DNA of 45,067 nt. Source: Verrucomicrobiota bacterium. GTDB lineage: Bacteria; Verrucomicrobiota; Verrucomicrobiia; Opitutales; UBA953. How positions within the stretch are numbered: the stretch's first letter is position 1; every line of letters begins with the position of its first letter. The translations under genes were made by a program, and so were the position numbers. The stretch is from positions 1-45,067 of the forward strand of contig BJHS01000015.1 of assembly GCA_014193315.1 (NCBI GenBank), written 5' to 3'. The notes under the pieces were generated by a model. That model saw nothing but the letters and a program-made list of their open reading frames with translations, was not told where the DNA came from and made no database searches. This document shows positions 14,786 through 22,558 of the stretch, piece by piece.

Positions 14786-17608
14786 TTATTTGGGGCGGCG
14801 GAGGGTCGCAAGTTTGCTTTCGGCGGCGGCTTGTCCAGGCAGGCGGGCTTCCCCGGCCTTGAGGCCTCTGTTCAGTTCCGGGATCAACTGGTAGGCGGCG
14901 ATGGCCTCCGCCACATTGCCTTCCTTTTCCCAGACCTGACCGAGCAGGAGGATCGAGCGGGCGAGCCAAGTGCGGCCGCCATGCGTGTACTCCGGGGCCG
15001 CCTTGGTCGGGTCGGCGCGGAGTTTGGCCAGTGACCCCATCAGGGTCGCCCGGGCTTCGCGGAGGGTGCCGTTGGCATCGATCCCCGTCTCCGTGCCCGC
15101 TCGTTCCAACAGGGCCAAGGCCAGTTTGTAGCGCGCCTCCGCGGCGGTGTCGGGGTCCTTGGCGTAGGAATCGCAGACGCGTTGGTAGGCCGCCACGGCG
15201 AGGCTCACGCGCGGGCGATCCAACTGGCCCATTCGGTCCCGGTTTAGTTCGGAGCGTCCCAGCAGGGCGTCCGCTCGAGCCATCTCCGCCTGGGGGCGAG
15301 CCGGATCCTCCGCGTGGTTGCGGATCAGTTCGTCGAGGATCTTATAGGCGTTATCGAAGAGCCCGAGCGCCCGCAGGAGCTCCGCGCGGCGCAAGGTGAC
15401 GCGGACGATCAGGGGGTTGCGGCTGTGTTCTTCGGCGAAGATCTCCAGCAGCTCCACCGCTTGCTTGAGCTTGGCCTCGCCCTCGGTGGGCGCTTGGAGG
15501 ACGGCCTGCTCGGCGGCCTCATAGAGACCCAGCGCGGCGAACTCGGCCAGGCCGGGCTTGCCCGCGAAGTCCTGACCAAGGCGCGTGAAGAGCGCCTGCG
15601 CCTCCGCATGCAGCTGTTGGCCGGCGAGGAACCGACCTTCGGCGAGGTAGGACGCCGCGGCCGCGGGGCTGTTCGGCTGGGCCGTGCGCAGTTTGCGGAA
15701 CTCATCGCGCCCCTTGTTGGCGTCTTGGCCGAGGAAGGTCCGGGCGCGCAGCAGGGCGACGTGGCCGCGCAACTCGGGGACCGCTTCCTTGAGTTCGCGG
15801 ATGACGGGGCTGTCGGGCGTGGTGTTGATGCGGTCCAGTCGCGTGGAAATCTCATCCGCCAGCCCGATCGCGGCGTTGGTCTGGCCATTGCCGAGCGCGA
15901 TGAGGGCTTTGAGCCAAGCGAAGCGGAGGCCGAAGACCGGGTCATTGGCCGCGCTCCGGATGAACGGGGCGAGCCGGGTCACGAGCCGGTCGGCCTCGTC
16001 CGGTTGCAGTGATTTGCGGGCGTCATCGATGACGTTCCAGGTGTTGCGCCAGAGGGTTTCGCGGTCGGGCGGGCGGCTGGCGCGGGCCGAGGTCTCGATG
16101 AGCCCGGCCGCTCGATCGCGGAGCACCGCATCCTTGCCTTGCGCCAGCACGCTCAAAATCAACTGGTAACTGGCGGCGGCGACCAACTCCGGGTCGCGCG
16201 CTTCATGCTGGAGGGTGGCGTAGGCTTTCTCGGCCAGCACGAAGTCGCCGGCGAGGAAGAGGGAGTCGGCCGTCAGCACGGCCAGGGTGTCGCGCACGGC
16301 CGGCTCCTCGGATTGCTCGCGCAACTTGGTCAGGTAGTCGGCCGCGAGCCGGTAGGAGCCCTCGCCCCAGGCGGCGATGGCCAAGGTGCGGTTGGCTTCG
16401 CGGGCGAGGGGGCTGGCGGGCACGTCGCGCAGGAGGTCTTCGGCGGCCTGGCGGGCTTTCTCCCGGTTGCCGGCCAAAGTCATGAGTTGGGCCCGGGCGA
16501 GGTGGATCGCATCGAGCACCTTGGGGTCGCGGGGGCAATCGTAGGCAAAGTCCCCCTGGCGTTTCATCAGGAAGTCGTAGACCTCATTGGCGACGGATTT
16601 GCGTTCCGTCAGCGGTGCCTCGAAGGCGGCGGCGACCAAGCCGCGCAACGCGGTGAGCCGGACGGCGGGGTTGGCGCTGTTGCGGGCGGCCGCCATCAGC
16701 CGGCGACGGCCATCCAAACTGTCCGGCCCGATGATCAGCCCGGCGAGCAAGTCGGCCTCCGCCAGCCGGGCTTCGCTGAGGGGGCCGCAGTCGGCGAGGA
16801 TTTGCGCGGCCTCGGAGCGGGTCGCGCGCACGCGAGCCTTCTCCTTGCGGTAGGCGTCGGTCTCGGGTGCGCCGGAAGCGAGCACTGGCCAATCGTTGAG
16901 CCGGGCGATGGCGAGCGCGAGGTTGCGCGCGTAGGCGAAAGCCAGCGGCGACCCCTTGGCATTGCTGGTCATTTCGCGGAGCAAACTGACCGTCTTCTCG
17001 TCGACCTTGCCCGCGGTGACCAAGGCGCGGTAGCCGAGGAGCTCGATGCGCTGTTTCTGTTCCTCCGACGTCGCGGTGCGGCCGGCCGCCTCCAGGTTCA
17101 GGTTGATCGCCAAGTTTTCGCCTTGGTTGGCGGCGATCATCCAGCGGAGGGCGTGCCCCCAGGCCACCTCATTGGGCGGGAGTCGGGGCGGGTCGAGGTC
17201 GTTGGCGATTTTCGCCGCCTCGGTGAGGCGGTCGTCCAGCAGGGCGATCAGGCCTTCGCGGAGTTGCCGGGCGGGTCCGGGCGGGGCTTCGGTCAAGGCG
17301 ACCTTGGCTTCTGCGAGGCGCGTGCGCTCGAGCAAGGCGGCGGAAAGGCCGAGGGCGATGCGGCCGCGCTCGGGGGTGCCGGGTGCCGTGTTGGTCGCCG
17401 CCTGCCGGTAAAGTTCCTCGGCGGTCGCGGACAAGCCGGCGCCTAGCGCCTCATCAGCCAACTCGATGAGGTCGCGCAGCCGGGCGACCCGTTCCGGGGT
17501 ACTGGCCCCGCCGGTTCCAAAGGTCTTGGACGGCAGGTCCTGACCGCGCGCGGGCGCGGCGAGGCCGCCGGCGACGGCGAGGAGGGTGGCCAGAAACAAC
17601 CGAGGCAT
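14786..17608 (-). CDS. Large secreted TPR-repeat protein
   Basis: A 940-residue protein with a signal peptide (about 1-22, ending A-R-G-Q) and then almost entirely helical, Ala/Leu-rich tetratricopeptide-like repeats. Recurring patterns such as A-x-x-L-Y-R-Q-A, A-E-K-A-Y-A-T-L and A-I-A-A-Y-Q-L-I are typical of TPR units. No enzymatic motif was seen. It is probably a periplasmic scaffold. Its position directly before ExbB- and ExbD-like genes resembles Tol/Pal-type clusters in which a periplasmic TPR protein (CpoB-like) accompanies the motor, but this one is much longer. The start codon lies in the 3' arm of an 11-pair hairpin, which may limit its translation or separate it from lysC. Confidence 0.85.
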   Translation of the reverse strand: MPRLFLATLLAVAGGLAAPARGQDLPSKTFGTGGASTPERVARLRDLIELADEALGAGLSATAEELYRQAATNTAPGTPERGRIALGLSAALLERTRLAEAKVALTEAPPGPARQLREGLIALLDDRLTEAAKIANDLDPPRLPPNEVAWGHALRWMIAANQGENLAINLNLEAAGRTATSEEQKQRIELLGYRALVTAGKVDEKTVSLLREMTSNAKGSPLAFAYARNLALAIARLNDWPVLASGAPETDAYRKEKARVRATRSEAAQILADCGPLSEARLAEADLLAGLIIGPDSLDGRRRLMAAARNSANPAVRLTALRGLVAAAFEAPLTERKSVANEVYDFLMKRQGDFAYDCPRDPKVLDAIHLARAQLMTLAGNREKARQAAEDLLRDVPASPLAREANRTLAIAAWGEGSYRLAADYLTKLREQSEEPAVRDTLAVLTADSLFLAGDFVLAEKAYATLQHEARDPELVAAASYQLILSVLAQGKDAVLRDRAAGLIETSARASRPPDRETLWRNTWNVIDDARKSLQPDEADRLVTRLAPFIRSAANDPVFGLRFAWLKALIALGNGQTNAAIGLADEISTRLDRINTTPDSPVIRELKEAVPELRGHVALLRARTFLGQDANKGRDEFRKLRTAQPNSPAAAASYLAEGRFLAGQQLHAEAQALFTRLGQDFAGKPGLAEFAALGLYEAAEQAVLQAPTEGEAKLKQAVELLEIFAEEHSRNPLIVRVTLRRAELLRALGLFDNAYKILDELIRNHAEDPARPQAEMARADALLGRSELNRDRMGQLDRPRVSLAVAAYQRVCDSYAKDPDTAAEARYKLALALLERAGTETGIDANGTLREARATLMGSLAKLRADPTKAAPEYTHGGRTWLARSILLLGQVWEKEGNVAEAIAAYQLIPELNRGLKAGEARLPGQAAAESKLATLRRPK

Positions 17609-17639
17609 CGACCTGACAATGTGCGGTCCGATGCCTCGG
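17600..17639 (-). promoter_or_regulatory. Hairpin between lysC and the TPR gene covering the start codon
   Basis: A perfect 11-base inverted repeat (CCGAGGCATCG / CGATGCCTCGG) with an 18-base loop. On the - strand it begins 21 bases after the lysC stop, and the ATG of the TPR gene (17608-17606) sits in the 3' arm. UUGUUUCU follows. It could be an intrinsic terminator for the amino-acid genes, a translation-blocking hairpin, or both. Confidence 0.6.
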
Positions 17640-17660
17640 GCAAGAGGGGAGTGCGGGGGC

Positions 17661-18878
17661 TCAGGCTTTGTCGAGACCGAAGGCGGTGTGCACGGCCCGG
17701 ACGGCGGCGTCGGCCTTGGCCGGCTCCAGCGCGACGGAGATTTTGATCTCGGAGGTCGTGATGAGCTCGCTGTTCACGCCGACGGAGGCCAGGGCCTTGA
17801 ACAGGGTGCCGGCCACGCCGGGGTGGGAGATCATGCCGACGCCCACGATGGAAAGCTTGGAGATCTCGCCGGCGGAGCGGACCGAGCCCGAGCCGAGCTT
17901 CTGGAGCGTCTCGCCGACGACTTTCTCGACGCGGCTGAATTGGTCGGTGGTGACCGAGAACGTCAGGTTGGACTTACCGTCCTTCCCGAGGTTCTTGATG
18001 ATCATGTCCACGCTCAGGCCGGCCTCGCCGAGGTCGTCGAAGAGGGCGGCGAAGGCCTGCGGGTTGTCGGGCAGGTCGCTGACCGTGACGCGGGTCTGCA
18101 GACGGTCGAGGGCGACGCCGGCGATAGCCGCGTCTTCGAGGGTTTTGGCGATGGCTTTCACGATGGTACCGGGTTGGTCGTTGAAGGAGGAGCGGACTTC
18201 GAAGGGGACGTTGTATTTCTGGGCGAACTCGACCGAGCGCGACTGCATCACCTTGGAGCCGCTGGAGGCCAGCTCGAGCATCTCCTCGTAGGAGATCTCG
18301 GGCAGCTTGCTCGCGTTGAGCACGATGCGAGGGTCCGCGGTGTAGACGCCGTCGACGTCGGTGTAGATCTGGCAGAGGTCGGCCTTGATGGAGGCCGCCA
18401 CGGCGATCGCGGTCAGGTCGGAGCCGCCGCGGCCCAGGGTCGTGACCTCGCCTTGCTCGGTGACCCCTTGGAAGCCGGCGACCACGACGACTTTGCCTTC
18501 GTCGAGGCGGGCGAGGAGGTCGCCCCCCGAAATGCGGGTGATGCGGGCGCGGGTGTGGACGTCGTCCGTGAAGATCCCCGCCTGGGCGCCGGTGCGGGAG
18601 ACCGCGGGTACGCCGATGGCGTGGAGGGCCATGACGGTCAGCGCGATGGTCTCCTGCTCGCCCACGGCCATGAGGACGTCCATCTCGCGTTCATCCGGAA
18701 GTTTCTGGAGGGCCTTGGCGCGGGCGATGAGGTCGTTGGTGACGCCGCTGCGGGCCGAGACCACCACCACGAGGCGATGCCCCTGGGACCACTGTTCCTT
18801 GATTTTGGCCGCCACATTCTGGATGCGGTCAACGTTGCCGACGGAAGTACCGCCGTATTTCTGGACAATCAGGGCCAT
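17661..18878 (-). CDS. lysC: Aspartate kinase
   Basis: Phosphorylates aspartate, the first step towards lysine, threonine, methionine and diaminopimelate. The 405-residue protein has the kinase motif K-Y-G-G-T-S-V-G-N at the N-terminus, T-L-G-R-G-G-S-D-L-T-A in the middle (about 168-178), and two C-terminal ACT domains (about 265-400) that usually bind lysine or threonine for feedback inhibition. The length fits the monofunctional class. It starts 2 bases after the hom stop, so both enzymes of the aspartate branch are made together. Regulation in this class is mostly allosteric, and no leader peptide or lysine riboswitch is present, as there is no space for one. Confidence 0.96.
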   Translation of the reverse strand: MALIVQKYGGTSVGNVDRIQNVAAKIKEQWSQGHRLVVVVSARSGVTNDLIARAKALQKLPDEREMDVLMAVGEQETIALTVMALHAIGVPAVSRTGAQAGIFTDDVHTRARITRISGGDLLARLDEGKVVVVAGFQGVTEQGEVTTLGRGGSDLTAIAVAASIKADLCQIYTDVDGVYTADPRIVLNASKLPEISYEEMLELASSGSKVMQSRSVEFAQKYNVPFEVRSSFNDQPGTIVKAIAKTLEDAAIAGVALDRLQTRVTVSDLPDNPQAFAALFDDLGEAGLSVDMIIKNLGKDGKSNLTFSVTTDQFSRVEKVVGETLQKLGSGSVRSAGEISKLSIVGVGMISHPGVAGTLFKALASVGVNSELITTSEIKISVALEPAKADAAVRAVHTAFGLDKA

Positions 18879-18880
18879 CC

Positions 18881-20212
18881 TTAGGATTCCGGGGAGAAGA
18901 TGCGGAGCACGACCGGCTCCTCGAGCACCGTCTTGAGGCGGCGGAGCTCTGTCAAGACCTTGGACATCTTGGCCTCGTTGACCGGGTAGGTCGAGAGGGT
19001 GACGGTGCCGCGCCCTTGGTTCGGGTGCTCGTACTGGATCACGCGAGCGATGGAGACCTTGTGCTTGGAGAAGATGCGGTAGATGCCCTCGGAGACGCCC
19101 GCCTTGTCGAGGAGCGAGAGGCGCAGGTAGAACGGCGAGACGATCTCATCGAGGTTGGCCATGCGGACTTGGCGGCCCAGTTGCTCGCGGGCGGCGAGGC
19201 TTTCGGCGGAGAGCCCGGGGTTGGCGGCTCCCGTGAGGGCGGCGATGGCGTCGACGATGTCGCCGATCACGGCCGAGGCGGTGGCGTCGCCACCGGCGCC
19301 GCGTCCCGTGAGGGTGGTCGCGCCGACCACGTCGCCGCGCAGGGTGATGCCGTTGTTCACGCCGGAGACGCGGGCGAGGATGTCGCGATTCGGCACGAGG
19401 GCGGGGTAGACCCCGACGGTCATCCAGCCGGCCTTGAAGTCGCGGCGGATAACGGCGAGGTGCTTGAGCGCGAAGCCGAAGCGGCGGGCGAAATCAATGT
19501 CCGCCGGGCCGATGTTGCGGATACCCTCGACGAGCGTGCGGGCCCGGGGCGCCCACTTGCCGTGGGCGAGCCAGGCGAGGATGGAAGCCTTGTGGAAGGC
19601 ATCGATGCCGTCGATGTCGAGCGTCGGGTCGGTCTCGGCATAGCCCAACTGCTGGGCCTCCTTGAGGGCGTCGGCGAAAGAGAGGCTGTCCTCGCCCATG
19701 CGGGTGAGGATGTGGTTGCATGTACCGTTGAGGATGCCGACGATCAGCTCGAAGCGATTCGCCACCAGGCCTTCGCGGATTGCCTTGATGATCGGAATGC
19801 CGCCGGCGACGCTCGCCTCGAAGAGGAACTGGCCGCCATGTCGGCGGACGGCGTCGAAGATTTCGGGACCGTGCTGGCAGAGCAGCGCCTTGTTGGCGGA
19901 AACCACGACCTTGCCGGCGCGGAGCGCGCGGAGGGTGAGCTCGCGGGCGATGGTCGTCCCGCCGATGAGTTCGCAGACGACGTGGACCTTGGGGTCGTCG
20001 ACGACCTCGAGGGGGTCGCGGGTGGTCTTGGTGGAAGGCACCTTGACCGCACGCTTCTTCTTGAGGTCGCGGACGGCGACGCGCCGGAGGTCGAGCTTGA
20101 CGCCGAGGCGCGACTCGAGGTCGGTTTGTTTCTCGGTGAGGTGCTTCCAGACGCCTTGGCCGACGGTGCCGAGGCCAAGGATGCCGATGCCGATGGTGCG
20201 AGGGGCGGTCAT
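18881..20212 (-). CDS. hom: Homoserine dehydrogenase
   Basis: Reduces aspartate semialdehyde to homoserine with NAD(P)H. The 443-residue protein has a Rossmann motif G-I-L-G-L-G-T-V-G-Q-G-V-W near the start, the family segment A-N-K-A-L-L, the homoserine dehydrogenase signature around A-E-T-D-P-T-L-D-I-D-G-I-D-A-F-H-K, and a C-terminal ACT domain (about 360-440) with Y-R-I-F-S-K-H-K. The ACT domain suggests threonine feedback. It lies between plsY (10-base gap) and lysC (2-base gap), so amino-acid and phospholipid genes share one transcript. Confidence 0.96.
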   Translation of the reverse strand: MTAPRTIGIGILGLGTVGQGVWKHLTEKQTDLESRLGVKLDLRRVAVRDLKKKRAVKVPSTKTTRDPLEVVDDPKVHVVCELIGGTTIARELTLRALRAGKVVVSANKALLCQHGPEIFDAVRRHGGQFLFEASVAGGIPIIKAIREGLVANRFELIVGILNGTCNHILTRMGEDSLSFADALKEAQQLGYAETDPTLDIDGIDAFHKASILAWLAHGKWAPRARTLVEGIRNIGPADIDFARRFGFALKHLAVIRRDFKAGWMTVGVYPALVPNRDILARVSGVNNGITLRGDVVGATTLTGRGAGGDATASAVIGDIVDAIAALTGAANPGLSAESLAAREQLGRQVRMANLDEIVSPFYLRLSLLDKAGVSEGIYRIFSKHKVSIARVIQYEHPNQGRGTVTLSTYPVNEAKMSKVLTELRRLKTVLEEPVVLRIFSPES

Positions 20213-20222
20213 TGCGAAGGGG

Positions 20223-20876
20223 TCATGCTTTCTTGCTGAAGCGATTCTCGGTGCCGGCGAGCAGGCGGCCGACGTTGGAACGGTGCGTCCACACGTTGAA
20301 GGCGGCGATGGCCGCGGCGAACCAGAACTCGGCGGGGCCGAACTTCAGCGAGGTCATGAGTGGGAGGAGCCAGCAGGAAAGGGGGAGGGAGACGCCGAGG
20401 GCGATCGAGGCGAGGGAAACGTAGCGCGCGCGAGCGAACACGAGCCCCCAGATGGCTGCGCCGATGATGATGGGGACGGGGAGGAGCACGAGGAGGCCGC
20501 CGATGGTGGAGGCCACTCCCTTGCCGCCCTTGAACCTGAGGAGGCACGAGAAGCAGTGGCCGAGCAAGGTGCCGATGAAGCCGGCGACGCTGACGAAGAA
20601 CAGCGCCTGGGCGTCGTCCTTGGGCAGGCCGAGGTCGAAGTTAAGGAGCAGGAGCAGGTGGGGCAGGCCGGTGCCGACCAGCCCTTTCAGGGCATCGAGG
20701 GCGAAGACCAAGTTGCCCGGGCCTTTGCCGAGGACGCGTTTGACGTTCGTCGCGCCGGGGTTGCCGGAGCCCTCCTTGTGGATGTCGACGCCGTGACGCT
20801 TGGCCACGAGCACGGCGAAGTTGACGGAGCCGAGCAGGTAGCCGAGCGCGGCGATGACTCCGAGCGCCAGGAACAT
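20223..20876 (-). CDS. plsY: Acyl-phosphate:glycerol-3-phosphate acyltransferase
   Basis: Makes 1-acyl-glycerol-3-phosphate from acyl-phosphate in the inner membrane, the first committed step of phospholipid synthesis in most bacteria. The 217 residues contain about five hydrophobic segments and all three PlsY motifs: G-S-G-N-P-G-A-T-N, G-H-C-F-S-x-x-L-R-F-K-G-G-K-G-V-A, and near the end H-R-S-N-V-G-R-L-L-A-G-T-E-N-R-F. PlsY works with PlsX, which is not in this window. The gene is 3 bases after serA and 10 before hom, so it sits inside an amino-acid operon. Confidence 0.96.
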   Translation of the reverse strand: MFLALGVIAALGYLLGSVNFAVLVAKRHGVDIHKEGSGNPGATNVKRVLGKGPGNLVFALDALKGLVGTGLPHLLLLLNFDLGLPKDDAQALFFVSVAGFIGTLLGHCFSCLLRFKGGKGVASTIGGLLVLLPVPIIIGAAIWGLVFARARYVSLASIALGVSLPLSCWLLPLMTSLKFGPAEFWFAAAIAAFNVWTHRSNVGRLLAGTENRFSKKA

Positions 20877-20879
20877 CGC

Positions 20880-22469
20880 TTAGGCGTCGATCAGCTTAGC
20901 GCTGACGATCGCCGGGTTGCGGAGAATCTCCGCCAGGGCGGCGGCACCCGGCGCGGTGTCGAGCTGGTAGACGGCGAGGGCGTTGGCGCCGCCGGTGCGG
21001 CTGAGGGCCATGTTGGCGATGTTGACGCGTTCCTGCGCAAGCAGGGTGCCGAGGGCGCCGATGATGCCGGGCTGGTCCTGGTTCTCGATGAGGAGGAGCT
21101 TGCCTTCGGGGACGAACTCGAGGGTGCGGCCGTTGATTGAGACGATGCGGGGCGAGTGGGCCTTGCCGAGGATGGTACCGGCGACGGAGACGGTCTTGCC
21201 GCCCGCGAGGAGGGCCTCGACGAGCACGAGTTCCTTGTAGTCGGCCTCGGCCGAGGAGCGCACGGACTGGACCTCGACGCCGAGGGCCTTGAGTTTGCTC
21301 GGGGCATTGACGTCATTGACGCCTTCACTGATGCCGCGAAGGTAGCCACGCTGGATGGAGCGGGCGATGGCGGTGGCGCCCTGCTCGGAGCCGGTGCCGA
21401 ACGTGGTCAGGCGAAGGGATTCGACGCGGCCGGGCGCGGCGAGCTGGCGGGCGATGGCCCCGAGCTTCTCGGCCAGGCTCTGGAAGGGACGGATGGCGGC
21501 GAGCGTCTGCGAGTCGACGGAGGGCAGGTTGACCGCGTTGGCGGGCGAACCGCCGCTGAGCACGATGATGGCGGCCTCGGCGACTTCGACGCCGACGTTT
21601 TCCTGGGCTTCCGAGGTGGAGGCGCCCAGGTGCGGGGAGAGGTGGGCCTTGGGCAGCGAGCGGAGCGGGTGATTCTTGGCGAGGGGCTCCTCGACGAAGA
21701 CGTCGAAGCCGCAACCGCCGCACTGGCCAGAGGCGAGCGCGTCCGCGAGGGCGGCTTCGACGACGATGCCGCCGCGGGCGCAGTTCACGATCTTGACACC
21801 CTTCTTCATCTTGGCGAACGCCGCGGCGTTGACCATGCCCTCGGTCTGCTCGGTGAGGGGCATGTGCACGGTGATGTAGTCGGCGGTCACGAAGACCTCT
21901 TCGAGGGTGGCCATGATGACGCCGAGCGACTTGGCGCGGGCCTCGGTGAGGTAGGGGTCGTAAGCGGCGACCTTCATGCCGAAGGCGAGGGCGCGCTTGG
22001 CGACTTCGGCGCCGATGCGGCCGAGGCCGAGCACGCCGAGGGTCTTGCCGAAGAGCTCGGTGCCGGAGAGGGTCTTCCGGTCCCACTTGCCTTCGCGCAT
22101 CGACTGGACGGCCTCGGGCACGGGACGGGCGAGCGAAAGCAGGTGGGTGAAGGTCAGCTCGGCGGTCGCGATGGTGTTGCCCGAGGGGGTGTTCATCACG
22201 ATCACGCCGCGCTCGGTGGCGGCGTCGACGTCGATGTTGTCAACGCCCACGCCGGCGCGGCCGACGCAGACGAGGCGGTGGGCGGCGGCGAGGACTTCCT
22301 TGGTGATCTGGGTTTCCGAGCGGACCAGGATGGCATGGACGTCGCCGACGAGCGTCAGGATCTTCTCGGGGGAAGAGCCGTAGGCTTCGATGACCTCATA
22401 GCCCGGCTGGGACTTAAGGAGGGCGACCCCGGTGGGTGAAATTTTGTCGGCGACGAGTACCTTGGGCAT
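20880..22469 (-). CDS. serA: D-3-phosphoglycerate dehydrogenase (long form)
   Basis: Oxidises 3-phosphoglycerate to phosphohydroxypyruvate, the entry to serine synthesis. The 529 residues match the long, mycobacterial-type SerA: a substrate domain, an NAD-binding domain with G-L-G-R-I-G-A-E-V-A-K, the catalytic Arg in V-N-C-A-R-G-G-I-V, and the His in S-P-H-L-G-A-S-T-x-E-A-Q. An intervening allosteric-substrate-binding domain (about 320-450) and a C-terminal ACT domain that usually senses serine follow. It is the first gene of the long serA-plsY-hom-lysC run. A TATAGC box eight bases before the ATG and a palindrome further upstream suggest its promoter region. No Shine-Dalgarno sequence is seen. 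Confidence 0.95.
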   Translation of the reverse strand: MPKVLVADKISPTGVALLKSQPGYEVIEAYGSSPEKILTLVGDVHAILVRSETQITKEVLAAAHRLVCVGRAGVGVDNIDVDAATERGVIVMNTPSGNTIATAELTFTHLLSLARPVPEAVQSMREGKWDRKTLSGTELFGKTLGVLGLGRIGAEVAKRALAFGMKVAAYDPYLTEARAKSLGVIMATLEEVFVTADYITVHMPLTEQTEGMVNAAAFAKMKKGVKIVNCARGGIVVEAALADALASGQCGGCGFDVFVEEPLAKNHPLRSLPKAHLSPHLGASTSEAQENVGVEVAEAAIIVLSGGSPANAVNLPSVDSQTLAAIRPFQSLAEKLGAIARQLAAPGRVESLRLTTFGTGSEQGATAIARSIQRGYLRGISEGVNDVNAPSKLKALGVEVQSVRSSAEADYKELVLVEALLAGGKTVSVAGTILGKAHSPRIVSINGRTLEFVPEGKLLLIENQDQPGIIGALGTLLAQERVNIANMALSRTGGANALAVYQLDTAPGAAALAEILRNPAIVSAKLIDA

Positions 22470-22480
22470 GGCGATGGGCT

Positions 22481-22508
22481 ATAAAGATTGGTTTGAGTCA
22501 TAAATGAC
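22481..22508 (-). promoter_or_regulatory. serA promoter region with palindrome
   Basis: The - strand has TTTATAGC ending about eight bases before the serA ATG, a plausible -10 box. No TTG-like -35 box is found at 16-18 bases. Instead the perfect palindrome GTCATAAATGAC (22497-22508) overlaps the -35 position. This suggests an activator-dependent or repressible promoter for the serine/aspartate/phospholipid run. Confidence 0.4.
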
Positions 22509-22558
22509 CACCCTTGGCAATGGCAAGCCACTACCCCTTGGGTCGCGTCATAATCAGC

